Under the pieces are notes generated by a model. The model was not told the DNA's origin and did not search any database. It was given only the letters and a program-made list of their open reading frames with translations. The position numbers and the translations under genes are program-made. Shown one piece after another: positions 12,146-24,489 of a stretch of 64,000 nucleotides of DNA. The stretch is from Theropithecus gelada (taxonomy: Eukaryota > Chordata > Mammalia > Primates > Cercopithecidae): NCBI RefSeq assembly GCF_003255815.1, contig NC_037680.1, positions 24,086,470 to 24,150,469 on the forward strand, written 5' to 3'. Each line of letters begins with the position of its first letter. The stretch's first letter is position 1.

Positions 12146-12878
12146 AAGTAATATGCTATTTTAGTAAATGAGAAAAAAATGTCAAAAATGGTCACTCTTC
12201 TAGGGAACAGTATAAGTGGCCCTCTGTGCTGGTCTTCATGGATGATATTCACAGTATGTATTAGCACAAATATTTAGGCATTATTACATGCCAAACTAAC
12301 TTAAAACGTTAAACTATAATGAAAAAGTGATTGAAATTCATTTATGCCTATAGAGTATTTCTTATTATAAAAAGAGGACACCTACCTGTGACCAGTTCGC
12401 AACTATCAATTGTCATTCGATTAAAAATAATCCATCTCTAGCAGGTCCTCTTCTAATTGGGGAGCTATGCAAAGAAGCTTCATTAAATGCCTACTTTCTG
12501 AAAAATATTTTGAAATAATTGTCCATATTAGAAGTGTCAGGATAATTAGTGAAATCGCAATGTTACACTGGTATGTACCTAGGACCAAACGTATGTTGGC
12601 ACCTTTGTGTCACTTTAGAATATTGGAGCATTTTGCCTGGACTTTTTTAGCCTTTTAAACTTTTTATCTAATGGGAATCTATCTTTACTTTCCTTCTTTT
12701 GGGGTGAAGAGAGCAGGGCGAGAGTCATGGTGTTTTAATAGAACTGCAGATCAGCTAATTTTGAAAAAAAAAAAAAAAATGCTTGTTAAGATGATTGCCC
12801 TTGAGGAAAATCCTTCATGTGTGAGTAACTATTCTTATTATTTCATCTACTTTGCTGGAAAATAGAATTACCTGATAT

Positions 12879-13249
12879 ATTATTCTGTTCTCATGCTGTT
12901 ATGATGAGATACCTGAGACTGGGTAAGTTATAAAGAAAAGAAGTTTGATTGGCTCACAGTTCCACATGGCTGGGAAGGCCTCAGGAAACTTACAATCATG
13001 GTAGAAAGGGAAGCAAACACATCCTTCTTCACAAAACAGCAGGAGAGGGAAGTGCTGAAAAGGGGAAAAAGCCCCTTATAAAATGATCAGATCTCATGAG
13101 AACTCACTGCCTATCATGAGAACAGCAGGATGGGGGTAACCGCCCCCATGATTAATTACCTTCCACTGGGTCCTTCCCTTGACACGTGGGGATTATGGAA
13201 ACTACGGTTCAAGATGAGATTTGAGTGGGGACACAGCCAAACCATAAAA
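12879..13249 (-). repeat. Solo MaLR LTR (MST/THE1-like), minus strand
   Basis: In plus reading it holds 'tattctgttctcatgctgtt', 'gagatacctgagactgggta', 'cagttccacatggctgggaa', 'tcagatctcatgagaactca' and 'acacagccaaaccata', the reverse complement of an MST-type MaLR LTR. No internal region or second LTR follows, so it is solo. I find no clear 5-bp duplication, and the outer two or three bases are uncertain. Confidence 0.88.
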
Positions 13250-16014
13250 CATGACAATATTTCAAAGGAGGATACCAGCTATGAAGAAGAAGTGTGGCTC
13301 ACAAACAATGGGTCATCTGCTTTCTAAGAAAGTCTGCATGATGACAGCTCAGAGACAAGCATGGTGGCCAATCTGTGTTACCCTTCTGCATTTTATCTCT
13401 TAAGATGACCACATTCATAGACTACATAAAAATAATATATCTAGTATCCACTTTATAGAATGGGGGTAAGGAGTCCACAAGGTATTTTCCTTCACTTGAA
13501 AATAGTGGAGATTAAATCACTTGTGTCTTTCATGGACTTCCATTGTGCTAGGGTGTGGGCTTTCTCTGAAATCTAGGGAAATCATGCCACATCTTGAAAA
13601 CATTTACAAATAGTTTCCCAAGTTCATTTGGATAGTGTGGGAGAAAATAAGACTCTATGATGTCAGGTAATTTGTGGGTATGATTGCTTAAATAATGCTA
13701 TTTGAGCAGTTGAAGATAAAGTAGCATTATTTAAGCTGGATGACTGTTTTACTGTCACTGGATCACTCCTTGATGAATTGTGAGATTAAGAAAAGATAGT
13801 ACAGTTTCAGAGACCGTGTCATTTTGGTGGTGTTTGTTGAGTCACTCAGGATAGTGTTACTTGGAATGTGCTTAGGGAGGCTTTGTAAGTAAAAGAAGTG
13901 AGATATCTAAAAATGTTGGTATAAGGAGAGCTAAGGCCAGGCATACAGTAGATTTCAAGGATCTTAGGAAAAGTCATATGCCATTTGTAATTAAGAAGAA
14001 GGTCTACTAGACACTACTAAAAGTAGATGTCTTATGACCATGATGTTTATTGTAATGTCTAGAATATGGTGGACTAATGGGCACGAATTAAGGAGAATTA
14101 GGGCAAGATGAGTAGCAGTGTAGAAGTTGGGGTCTGCATAGGTGATAGGGGTTCTGTAGAAGGTGTTTGTTAAGTTCAGGCAAATCTGGCTGCAGGATGC
14201 TGTTGGAATATGTACAACCTATTCTTTGTGTTCAAGAGTAAAAAAATATGTGTCCAAATGTAAGGAGAACAATACAAAAACATATGTGAGTAGTGCTAGC
14301 TGTAATACTTTTGGTGATATGTGTCAGCTTTTACGTTTCCAGAAGCCCTGACCCTGACTTCAGTTCTAGCAGCTTATCTCTTAAGCCGTTTCTGGGTCTT
14401 TATTCTCTTGCTCTGAGCCTGTAGCACTCCAGGATACTCAGGCTGTGGTGAATCTGGCAGTGACTTTGTTGATACCTGAGAGTCCCACCTCTCTGCTGCT
14501 GAGCAATCTGTCAAAGGGCATACCCTCCTAAGAACTGTATCCCTTCTTGCAATTAAAGCGAGAGAGGGAGCTAATTTGAAGGATTGTTTCCCAGACTTTT
14601 ATCTATTTCTGATTTTTACCCAGCATCTTTTGTGAAAAGTTCTATAAGCAAGAGTCTGTAAAAGAAATACAACAGATGATGGAAACTGATGACTAAAGTC
14701 AGCTGTTCCCTAAAAGCAGCAATAATGTCAGAGTGCTAACTGGATAATCTGTTCTGTTTTGGGCTGTCTCTATTTTTCTTCTATCTGAATTGTCACTGGT
14801 TGTCTCTTGTTTATACTGCAATGAATGGTTCACAATGTGTGTGTGTGGAGACATGTGAAAAGTAGCTGTATTGTAATATTTATCATTAAAGAGCTGCCTT
14901 TGTTTCATCTTACAAGCATCACATTGATGATTTGAATAATAAAGCTGACTGGCTAACCCACCGAAGGTTGCTTCCATAATGGAACAAATTTATGTACCGA
15001 GGTTCTCGTTTTCTTTATTAGGTAATTGGACAAAATGCTGAGAAACTGCTACTAATTGAGCACTCATTCCAGCTTTTGTCTATGTTGAGGCTGGGCAGGT
15101 TTTCTGATGTTTGAAAAAGAATTAAATAGCCCCCAAACCTTGCAACAGCTTCTCTTATCCTGATATGTTTTCATTAACTTTAACTGAGTCCCAGGGCTTA
15201 AATGTGGTTTATCCCAGAATTTTAACACTCACCTTTTATAAGAATCACATATTGGAGGATGTTTTCATTTTAGGAAAAAAGTGTGATCAAAGACAGGTCA
15301 TGTGTTTCCTGCTTTGAGGCAGCAGGGGCAAATGGGCAAGGTTCAGATCAAATGTTTTTGCTAGCATGACATTCAATAGGTAACAGTTGCCCTGAAGCAG
15401 GGCATGAAAGAGTTAGGGGAAAGAATAATAGAAAATGTAAAACCTTTGAAAATCCATATAATATTAGGTATTTTGAGAATCAGAAGTTGAAAAAATTTCA
15501 TTTATAGGAACGCACAGTAAGGCATAAAATACACTATTCCAGTTGACCCCTTTCTTCCCCCGCCGCCGCCCCCCACTGCTGCTGCCCTGCTTCGGTACCT
15601 AATAGTAGCTGTCTTTTAGAGTCGCTCCCTTAAAGGATTCTGCCTGCACAAACTCTCACACTTCAAGTCCACCTTTCAGAGGACTTTCAGGTCAATTAGC
15701 TTGAAGTACATTTCTGTTTCTGTTAGTGTTATGTTAGAAAAATCGACAATTCACCAAATCTAAAATAATAAAGCTCTAACTTGTCAGCATAATGTTGTTG
15801 AAACCTGACCTACTTCAAAGACTTGTTTTCTGATATTTGTTATGCATTCATGTTTCCACCAGGCTGGAGTAACTTCTTGCTCTTCTCAAGCAAACCTCTA
15901 TGTTTCTTTCCTCACCTCTGCATATAGGCTTATTCTTTTCCTGAAACCTGTACCCTCCAACTCTTTGTATTTCTATCAACTGAGATTCTACCTACCCTTC
16001 AAGGCAAACTGTGG
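13250..16014. other. Unassigned single-copy stretch
   Basis: Apart from the inverted repeat at 13686-13736 and a short (TG)n at 14838-14848, I see no repeat family or gene. A C-rich patch at 15553-15587 (ccgccgccgcc) is local and not a CpG island. Confidence 0.45.
13686..13736. repeat. Perfect 15-bp inverted repeat, 21-nt loop
   Basis: 'gcttaaataatgcta' (13686-13700) is matched by its exact reverse complement at 13722-13736. The flanks are single-copy and I do not recognise a MITE around it. Confidence 0.93.
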
Positions 16015-16566
16015 GGCGTGGCCTCTGAGATGGCCTCAGTAATCTTACCTCTTGGTATTCATACCTTGTGTAATTCCTGCTCTTTGTGGGCTGTACAGAG
16101 TGCTCCTTCCTAATATATGCCATACATAGTATGGCCAAAGCGATGGATGTCACTCCTGAGATTAGATGCCATAAAGACTATGACTTAGATCTTGTTCATG
16201 CACACTTTCTTCTTCTTTCTCTCTGAGAGAAGCCAGCTGCCATGTTGGGAGCCATCCTTCAGAAAGGCCTACTTGGCCAGCAACTGAGGGAAGCTTCAAG
16301 CCAATGGCCAATGAGAAACTAAGGCCCTCAAACCAACAACTTGAGGATAATTGAATCCTGCCAGCCACCATATGAGGGACTTAGAAGTGGATCCTTCCCT
16401 GGTAGCACCTTCAGAAGACACTGCAACGCTGTGGGAAGTCTTAGGCAGAGGCATCCAGCTAAGCTGCACCTGGATATGCATGTGACAGAAGTTGATAATA
16501 TGACGTATGTTAAAGCCACTAAAATTTTGGAGTTCTTTGTTGCATAGTAATAGATAACTTATACAG
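16015..16566 (+). repeat. MLT1-like MaLR LTR
   Basis: Old LTR features appear in order: 'ttacctcttggtattcatac', 'agccagctgccatgttggga', 'aagtggatccttccctggta', 'cacc' near 16400, 'cagctaagctgcacctgg', and the 3' end 'catagtaatagataacttat' + 'acag'. These match MLT1-type LTRs, where the same order ends '..agcaatagataactaataca'. Start and subfamily are approximate. ORFs at 16162-16547 are chance frames within it. Confidence 0.75.
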
Positions 16567-16845
16567 CTTTGGTGTCAGGAGTTGGGTTTGAAACCCCTGA
16601 AACTTTCTATATTTTCTACAGTTAGAAGTAGTATCTCTTACATGAGTTGAGAATGCTTATTTGTTTTTATAATGCATTCTGTGTACTACTGTTCTGGCAC
16701 TTTTCAAATTCTGCATTCTTTTATATCCATTTGTAGACAGCTTTTCTCCCCTATAAAATTACAAAGTTCCCTGAGGTCAGATGCTATACCATATTAGACA
16801 TTAGACTTTGAACCCTTTCCTTGCCTCCAGGGTAGTTGATGATAC

Positions 16846-16847
<2 letters not shown>

Positions 16848-16876
<29 letters not shown>

Positions 16877-17152
16877 ATGGTGCCTCACTCTGTTGCCAGG
16901 CTGGAGTGCAGTGGCGCGATCTCGGCTCACTGCAACCTCCACCTCCCTGGTTCAAGCCATTTTCCTCCCTCAACCTCCTGAGGAGCTGGGACTACAGGCA
17001 CGTGCCACCATGCCCAGATAATTTTTGTATTTTTAGTAGAAATGGGGTTTCACCATGTTGGCAAGGATGGTCTCGATCTCTTGACCTTGTGGTCCACTTG
17101 CCTCGGCCTCCCAAAGTGCTGGGATTACAGTCATGAGCCACCGCGCCTGTCC
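16848..17152 (-). repeat. Full-length AluS-like element, minus strand
   Basis: It starts with a T run of 26 (A-tail), then 'gagatggtgcctcactctgt', both monomers, and ends 'gccaccgcgcctgtcc'. Flanks 'tgatgata' (before) and 'taatgata' (after) look like a diverged target-site duplication. Short ORFs at 16836-17183 are Alu frames. Confidence 0.95.
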
Positions 17153-17595
17153 TAATGATAGATTTTATGTAGGAAGTGCTCAATATATATTCATTGAATT
17201 GAATTCACTAAGTATATTTAATCATACTTCAATAAAACCAAGGTCAGCAAATGAGAACAATTGGCCCATCATGTCTAAAGATTGTACAGTTCTTCAGTTT
17301 TGTCAAGAATTAGTGTGTACAAACTCTGGTGATATTTTCAGGGACATCTTACCAAATATTTCATGACACCTGACATTATTTCTTATTTGGAGAGGAAGTT
17401 AATTAAAGGAAAAACATGACTTTGATGATATTCATATTGATTTAAGTAATATTTTCCAAGGTTAAATTTGATTAATCTTGAATTTTGTTATACGGTAGCA
17501 ACTACTGGTGTCTCGTAATTGTGAAGGTGTCTTAGACTGAAACATGACAGCCACCTGAGTAACTTCCAGAATCCATTTCTCTTTAGGAGTTCTGT

Positions 17596-17853
17596 GTTCT
17601 TTACTAAATGGTCCAGTGTGGACATTGACTGGTTCTTTACTAAATGGTCCAGTGTGGACATTGACTGGCTACTCTATATAGTCATTGAGAACTCACAAAT
17701 TCTTTGTTCTTTACTAAATGGTCCAGTGTGGACATTGACTGGCTACTCTATATAGTCATTGAGAACTCACAAATTCTTTGTTCTTTACTAAATGGTCCAG
17801 TGTGGACATTGACTGGCTACTCTATATAGTCATTGAGAACTCGCAAATTCTTT
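17596..17853. repeat. 74-bp minisatellite, 3 full copies plus a 36-bp partial
   Basis: The unit starts 'gttctttactaaatggtcca'. A truncated copy (17596-17631, 36 bp) is followed by three 74-bp copies at 17632-17705, 17706-17779 and 17780-17853. The first two full copies are identical. The third differs by one base (cac to cgc near its end). Confidence 0.97.
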
Positions 17854-17914
17854 GGAAATTTGGTACTGCCATACAGTAAAAAGAGACATAGTTTTAGTTT
17901 GAAATTAAATTTTG

Positions 17915-18085
17915 ACTGAGCAACTTATTTGCTCTTTGACCTGGAGCAAGTTACTTAATTTCTCTGAGTATTTCATGTATGTTTAATGGAACAATAAACC
18001 TCAGATTATGGGTTTTGAGAAATATTTAAAATTATATGTATAGTTTACTACAGTGTATGACAATTAGAAATTATTAAGTAAATGG
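17915..18085 (+). repeat. MIR SINE
   Basis: The core 'ctttgacctggagcaagtta' then 'cttaatttctctgagtattt' matches MIR ('tgaccttgggcaagttacttaacctctctgagc'). It is diverged and its 3' half is weak. Confidence 0.65.
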
Positions 18086-18494
18086 TAGCTGAGTACTAGG
18101 TTGTCTAGTTTATCAAATAATTTCCTCCATTTATAATTTATATTCTCATGGAATTCACGGCATTCCTTCTCCTGCCTTTTGGTTAAGCTGACCCATAGAC
18201 TGAGAAAAATCTCTGTCATCATATCTGTGATTTTACTAACTTAACATTGTTATGAATGCATTTAACCTTTCCTTTTGTTTGGTCATTAATTCAACAACTA
18301 TTATTGGGTTTCTACAAGAATGAAGGGACCCAGTATTATTTCTCTGAATTCCTGGTGCATTTAATTACTTGAAGAAATCACTCAGTATGTGCCATCTACT
18401 AGCCTTTATTCTTAGATATCACTTAAGGCGGAGGAAGATTGGCTATAAGCAGTCACTTTGTAGCTATGTAATCACTTTATAGCTATAAAATCTT

Positions 18495-18690
18495 GATTCA
18501 GTTTCCTCTTCCTTCCCTTGCTAGCTATTTGATATTGGGTGAGTCGCTTAATTTGATTAATTATCAGTTTCCTCAACTGTAAAATGGGGAAATAATGGTA
18601 CTTCATGGGGCTGCTGTGTTGGTTAGATATAATCCTTGTAACACACTGAGCACATTGTCTGGCATAGAGTATTCATCAAAATTTAGCTAG
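18495..18690 (+). repeat. MIR SINE
   Basis: Shows 'gctagctatttgatattggg', 'cagtttcctcaactgtaaaa', 'tggggaaataatggtacttc' and 'acacactgagcacattgtct', following the MIR consensus order across most of its length. Confidence 0.82.
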
Positions 18691-19329
18691 AATACAAGTA
18701 TCTTATGCATATATCCAGTTTTACCAGTTTCACATATTGAAAATAACATATATAAATATGCACCATAAATTTCAAATCTCTTTACAAGTATGAGTGGTTA
18801 TTTTTAATAGTATTTAGGGTGGTGACGTTTTCTAATTCACAGGTCTAGGGAAAAAGCTGTGTAATCGATAGGCGATCAATGAAAGTTTGCTGTTGCATAT
18901 GATAACGTGTTGATAAGACACCAGGCAAACCTCGGTTAGTACTGAACAAGGTAATTTCTTAAGGTATGAGTCAGCCAATAAAATACTCAATTACTCTCTT
19001 GGCCAATGAGCACTAGCCTCCCATAGCATTTGCTTTCCTTTGTTTATTTCTTCATGGCCTCTTATTATGCCACTGACATCCAATTTTGCCACCCAAGATC
19101 TTTTGATTTCCAACAAAGAGTTTTATTTGTTTCGAAAGGACAAACGAACAGAAGATCCTTTTTATGGTTAAAACATACATCAGACATTAAAGCAGATCAA
19201 GAGATCTAGCCTCAGATGGATGGGAGGATCATGGTGTAGGCCTACTCACTTCCCATTAGGGGAACTATAAAGTATGCTAAGACATTGTAAAGATATCATT
19301 CCACACACCCTTGTTGCATGTTGATTTTA

Positions 19330-19500
19330 TTTTATTATTTATTTATTTATTTAAGAGATGATGTCTCTCTCTGTTGCCTAGGCTGGAGTGCAGAGGCAAG
19401 ATCATGGCTCATGGTAGCCTTGTACTCCTGGGCTGAATCTGTCTTCTCCCCTCATCCTCCCTAGTACCTGAGACTACAGGTGTGCACCACCATGCCTGGC
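19330..19500 (-). repeat. FLAM-like free left Alu monomer with 13-bp duplication
   Basis: An A/T-rich tail '(ttta)n' is followed by one Alu-type monomer in reverse ('gttgcctaggctggagtgca' .. 'caccaccatgcctggc'). The perfect 13-bp repeat 'catgttgatttta' flanks it at 19317-19329 and 19501-19513. These ends show a complete monomeric insertion, not a broken dimeric Alu. It belongs to the 7SL-derived FLAM class that preceded dimeric Alus. Confidence 0.9.
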
Positions 19501-19513
19501 CATGTTGATTTTA

Positions 19514-20310
19514 GATGTGACAGCCATGGAGATGCACAGTTCAGATCTCTTTCAGGAGAACCTACTTCATGGAGCAGATGTCTAGCAGCCCAGCTGGTTC
19601 CTCTGTGAACTTCCAGGCCACACTTCCCCTGACTGCTCCCTGAATGCCTAAGATGGTGAGGAAACTGGTGTCAGCCTGCTTCTGTAAGATTCATGACTCC
19701 TCCCTTTAGTCTGACTGAGTATTTCTCAGAACTGTGCCATGGTCTGAAGTCCTTCCTTCCCAAATCTTCTTTTTCTGTAACTTCTTACAGGTATAAACTT
19801 GTGATCTGAAAGCTGTTTCTGCCTGCTCCTGTTCCCTTCCCTTTTGCCCATAGAAAAGGTTAAGTCCCCAGATCTCACATGTCAAACCCTGGTTTGGCAT
19901 CTGCTTCTCAAAAATGTCTGTGCTGACACAGTTGGTATTAGGTTAACATATTGGAAATACAGCTCCATTCAGAAAAGATGCCCAATATGGTGCTATTCTA
20001 CTCCATGCCCTTATGTCCAGGAATCCGTGCCCTTGTACGGAACAGAATATGCCTGTAGTGTCTTTGGTGGAAGAACCTATACATTTACAGAGGAAGGAAG
20101 ATGGACTTGTCACATTTCTTAATATAATCATGTACCCTTTTTTATGCTCAATTCAGACTTATAATTTGTATATTTGCATATGCTTATTTAATATTTCTAC
20201 ATGTTTGTATATACTAATTCTCTGATTAACCTGTTATCTCTCTGAAGGTAGTAGCCATCTCCAATTTGTATCAATTTTTGTACTTTAATCTCTGACATTA
20301 AATGTCTCCA
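19514..20310. other. Single-copy interval between FLAM and AluS
   Basis: No repeat family recognised. Overlapping ORFs of 62-92 codons on both strands at 19706-20225 have no supporting splice signals or family likeness. Confidence 0.4.
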
Positions 20311-20622
20311 GCCAGGCGTGGTGGCTTACGCCTGTAATCCCAGCACTTCGGGAGGCCAAGACAGGTGGATCACCTGAAGTCAGGAGTTCGAGACCACTCT
20401 GGCCAATATGGTGAAACCCCATCTCTACTAAAAATACAAAAATTAGCTAGGTGCAGTGGTGGGCACCTGTAATTCCAGCTACTAGGGAGGCTGAGGCAGG
20501 AGAATCACTTGAACTTGAGAGGCAGAGGTTGCAGTGAGTCAGGATCATGCCACTGCACTCCAGCCCGGGCAACAGAGTGAGACTCCGTCTCAAAATAATG
20601 TAAAATAAAATAAATAATAAAT
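20311..20622 (+). repeat. Full-length AluS element
   Basis: Starts 'gccaggcgtggtggcttacg', carries the AluS-type 'cacctgaagtcaggagttcg', and ends 'gagactccgtctcaaaataa' with an A-rich tail. Flanks 'aaatgtctcca' and 'aaatgccttca' agree at 9 of 11 positions. Confidence 0.95.
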
Positions 20623-20714
20623 GCCTTCAATACATGTCAGGTAATATGTACAAAATTAATAATTCCATAATGGATCCAAGAATGATCTTTGAACACTCAG
20701 ACATATTTAAATAC

Positions 20715-20830
20715 CAGGTGTGCTACATCTCAAGTGATACCTTGGCCATGTTACTTTTAACCTTCTTAAGCCTTAATTTTCTCATCTGCAGAATGACTTT
20801 TGTGTAGATATAGTGAGAAAGGGTTGTGAA
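20715..20830 (+). repeat. Probable MIR fragment
   Basis: 'ccttggccatgttacttttaa' and 'agccttaattttctcatctg' followed by 'cagaatgac' parallel the MIR core. It is short and diverged. Confidence 0.55.
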
Positions 20831-22582
20831 TTTAGTGTTTTTATGCATAATTAACCACCTATACATGGTGTCAAGAGTTAATACACATCATAGAAAATCA
20901 GTGCTATTTCTGTACATTGCAAGTTCTCCCATAAGTATAGTGAACGATTCAAATTTAGCAAATACAGATTTATTTAAATAACTTTTCAGAATTACAATTT
21001 TTAGGAAAATTAAATTAACCCCTGTACTGGACATTGCCCTCTAGGTGCTTAATATATGTTGTTATCCTACTAAAATAATATTAAAATGAATTAGCATGGT
21101 CTTGGATGATTTCAAAATACAAACAAGGTATAACAAAGCTGTGTTCTCAGTCGAGTTTCTATAATATCAACATATATCTTTACAAAGTCTTGTTTGTCTC
21201 AATAATCTTTATAGGCTTGGGTTAACCTGAGTGAAGAGTTCACAGTGACTTTCCCAAGGTCTGTTCTTGTGACGGTTACGAATCAGGAGGCAAAGCTTTT
21301 CCTTGGCTTACCTATCCCATATCTTATCTTCTCAAGGCTGTGCCTCTCTGCCTTCCAAGGCTACAACTGGCTGATTGGAATATGTTATCCATGCTGCTAT
21401 ATTAAAGGATAAGACTGAAGGCAGTTCCCAAGGTCTTTGTTGACTTACAGGGTAACATACAGTTTAACAATGACCTCCAGAAGACGAGGACCTTGCTTTT
21501 GTTTTCTAACCAAAATATCCTGGGTAGCGAGAAGTTTCGCTCATGTAAGAGGAAACCCTTGGGAAATGTATTTGGGGTGTGCAACTACTTTTGTTAGCCC
21601 TGAATCATAGCAGAGGCAGCTACCTCTACTAGTCACAACAGAGTGAGCCTGTCGTTTCTACCCTGATGATACCAAAGCATTTAATATTGCTAGGAAACAT
21701 ATCCAGACTCCTACAGAAACTGGGGCTTTTGATAACTGGATCAAAAGGTATGTGTGATTTCTGCCAAACATCCAGTCCTCTATTCTGCAATAGTGAAAAT
21801 ATGTTCTTCCTAAGTATCTATAATCTTTTACTTTTTTTGGTATATAAGCCTGAATTATCAAAGAATTAATTAAGATGTCCATGAGTGATAAGCCTAGTAA
21901 GGAAGATTCTGATTTAGGGGGTATTAAACCCACCATGTAAACATTTTGACAGCTGAGAAAAACACCAAACCAAGAGAAGATGTTCCGGTATGTTCCCTGC
22001 ATGGACACAGGATGAACCTTTAAACCACAGCAAACAGAAATGATGACCTTCTCTGTTAACACGTAGCTTTTAACCGCAACTACTAACAAAGTTCTTTCTG
22101 TTAGCTAACCTAACTACTTTATGGTATAGTTCAAGACCATTTTTCCTGTTTCAATACATTTTTAAGTACTTTTGATTTATAGCAGAAAGCATTTCATGAT
22201 CTTTTACCAGCTGCTTTTAATTTGCTACTAGAATCTCTCTGCCTTCCGCTGATTGAATTCCACTCTCACAGAGCTGCTTTCCTCTGCCTCACCTCATAAC
22301 CCTAGATTAACTTGTAGCTTTGCTTTCTAATAAGAAATGTTCATATGCATATGCTTAATAACTCTAACCATTCTGTCCAAACAACCATCAAACATTGATG
22401 ATATAAACTCCTAGGTATTTTAAAATTCTGTCTGTATTTCTCCATCAGTAAAATCATTGCCCTGGAACATACTTGTGTCACTCTTACCCAGAACAGTAGG
22501 ATTTTTTTTTTTTTTTTTAGATTTTGTTTGTCAGTATCTCCATTGATAAACATTTATAAATGAACTGCTGTATTAATTTGCT
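20831..22582. other. Unassigned stretch, no gene seen
   Basis: Single-copy by eye. The longest minus-strand open frame here (21658-22089, 143 codons) starts with TTG, has no family likeness and is about the longest expected by chance in 64 kb of AT-rich DNA. Confidence 0.45.
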
Positions 22583-22882
22583 ATTTATTTATTTATTTAT
22601 TTATTTGAGATGAGGTCTCACTCTGTCACCCAGGCTGGAGTGCAGTGGTGTGATCTCTGCTCACTGCAACCTTTGCTTCCCAAGCTCAAATGATCCTCCC
22701 ACCTCCAGAGTATCTGGGACCACTGGCGTGCTCCACCACAGTCAGATAATTTTTTTGTATTTTGGTAGAGATGGGGTTTGCCATGTCGCCCAGGGTGGTC
22801 TCGAACTCCTGAGCTCAGACGATCCACCTGCCTTGGCCTCGCAAAGTGCTGGGATTACAGGAGTGAGCTGCCGTGCCTGGCC
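22583..22882 (-). repeat. AluJ-like element, minus strand, with (TTTA)n tail
   Basis: The tail has become an (attt)n microsatellite. The body shows AluJ-type 'ctcgaactcctgagctcag' and 'gatcctcccacctccag', ending 'gccgtgcctggcc'. The perfect 11-bp duplication 'tgctgtattaa' is at 22566-22576 and 22883-22893. Confidence 0.95.
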
Positions 22883-23204
22883 TGCTGTATTAACTGATTA
22901 TGTGTATTATAAAAGGCATGTCAAAAGTTGAGAGTTTTTGAAAGATGATATTAAACTAACTAGAAAGAGAATTTCAATTCCTTTTCTCTCCAAGTGAATT
23001 GCTTCTATTCTCCTTGGGAGAAATATATCCTATGCACCCTCTGAGGCAACAAAATATAATACTATTGCCTCAGATATGGGAATAATATTTTAACTCATTT
23101 CCTTTGCTTTTAATTTGTTTCCTTAAATTCATCTGCACTTAGCTGCCAAGGTGATTTATATAAAATGTGTACTTGATTCTGCTACTCCCATGAATGAAAT
23201 GATG

Positions 23205-23510
23205 CAAGAGCAGCCCCTCCCAGGATAAAGCTGCAGACCTCCCATACAAAGCTTTTCACATCCTTTCCTCTAGCTGCCTTTTCTTCTTGATTTCTCTCTA
23301 TTCTTTGCCTCATACATTCCACTTTTATAACACAAAATAGCTTGTAGTATAGCTGTGGACATCTTGTTTTTGTATCACTTTATGCCTTTGCTCATTCTGT
23401 TCCTTTTGCATGGAATAACTCTTATTCTTCTTGACTTGCTGTGTAGTGACTAATTTTTCAAAAGCCATGCAAAACATCTTCTCTAAAAATCCTTCCCTAA
23501 ATATGTGTTA
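23205..23510 (+). repeat. L2 (LINE-2) 3' region fragment
   Basis: Order typical of L2: 'aaagcttttcacatcctttc', 'tatgcctttgctcattctgt', 'tccttttgcatggaataact', then 'aaaaatccttccctaa'. Diverged; edges approximate. Confidence 0.7.
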
Positions 23511-24489
23511 CATATTTATTACATATTTTACATCATAAGGTCCCTATCCAAATGTGTATTACATATTTTATTTTAAAAATAAACCTCAACAAAAAAGCAT
23601 GTAATACATTTCAACTACATTTATAAACATATTATAAAGCATTAAGTAGAACTTATTCATAAAACCGCGAGCATTATATACATTCTTACTCTAATATAGC
23701 AGATTAGATTGATACAACAAATTATTATTATAAATAACATAAAATATACAAATAAAGAAAATTTAATGACACTATGAATAGTTATGTGATCTTTTAAAAA
23801 TAATCACTCTTACAGGATAAGATGTGTCGTTCCTTGAGTTGCAAGTGTGTTTTTGTAAAAATTTTTTCAGTGGCTGAAAAAATTTCTTCTGAATCTATAC
23901 CAGTTGGAAAAATATGGAAGAAGTTGAAATAAACCAAAGCCAATATATTCCTCTGATTATTTCATTTCCAAATAATATCATTTTTTGTTTGATAACTTTA
24001 AGAGAACACTATGAACACTTTTTTTTCCTGGAACTTCATCCAATTCTTTCATTGTTGGCTATGTGCATTTTTGTTTCAAAGAAAGCATTTATAGTTCATC
24101 TTTATTTTCAGTGTTTTCATCACATATAAACGGAGAATACAATGTAGGGTTTCTTTATCAATGTCTATACTAGCATGCCCAAGTTTCATTTACTAAGAAA
24201 TTTTTTGTGTTAGAATAAGAATTATTTTTCATTAGCAGCTTTGCTTTGCCAACTCTCATTTTCTGCCTCCTGAGGAGTTTATGAGAGTTTAGAAGAATAG
24301 CTTTAAGTAAGAACACTTTTCTATGATTTGTAATTTTAAATTATATGCTGTATATAACCTCTGGGTAGTGATAATATTCATTCAGCAAGTGGTTTCATTA
24401 CACACTTACAAATTGGCATTGATCTTGATCTCAAGAGGGTTTATTTGTACACGTAACTACTAGATAACTTTATATTTTTGAATGACTTT
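23511..24489. other. Very AT-rich stretch, no gene seen
   Basis: Dominated by A/T-rich words, including three close 'acatatttta'-type repeats near 23510-23570. No repeat family or exon is recognised. Confidence 0.4.

Noticed and set aside
15553..15587. C/G-rich patch as a CpG island or promoter
   Set aside because: Only about 35 bases with few CpGs; surroundings are AT-rich and no first exon is evident.
17596..17853. CRISPR-like appearance of spaced repeats
   Set aside because: There are no variable spacers; whole 74-bp units repeat head to tail, and the genome is a primate.
21658..22089. 143-codon minus-strand ORF, one of the longest outside repeats
   Set aside because: It starts at TTG, has no family likeness, and one ORF of this size is about what chance gives in 64 kb of AT-rich DNA read in six frames.
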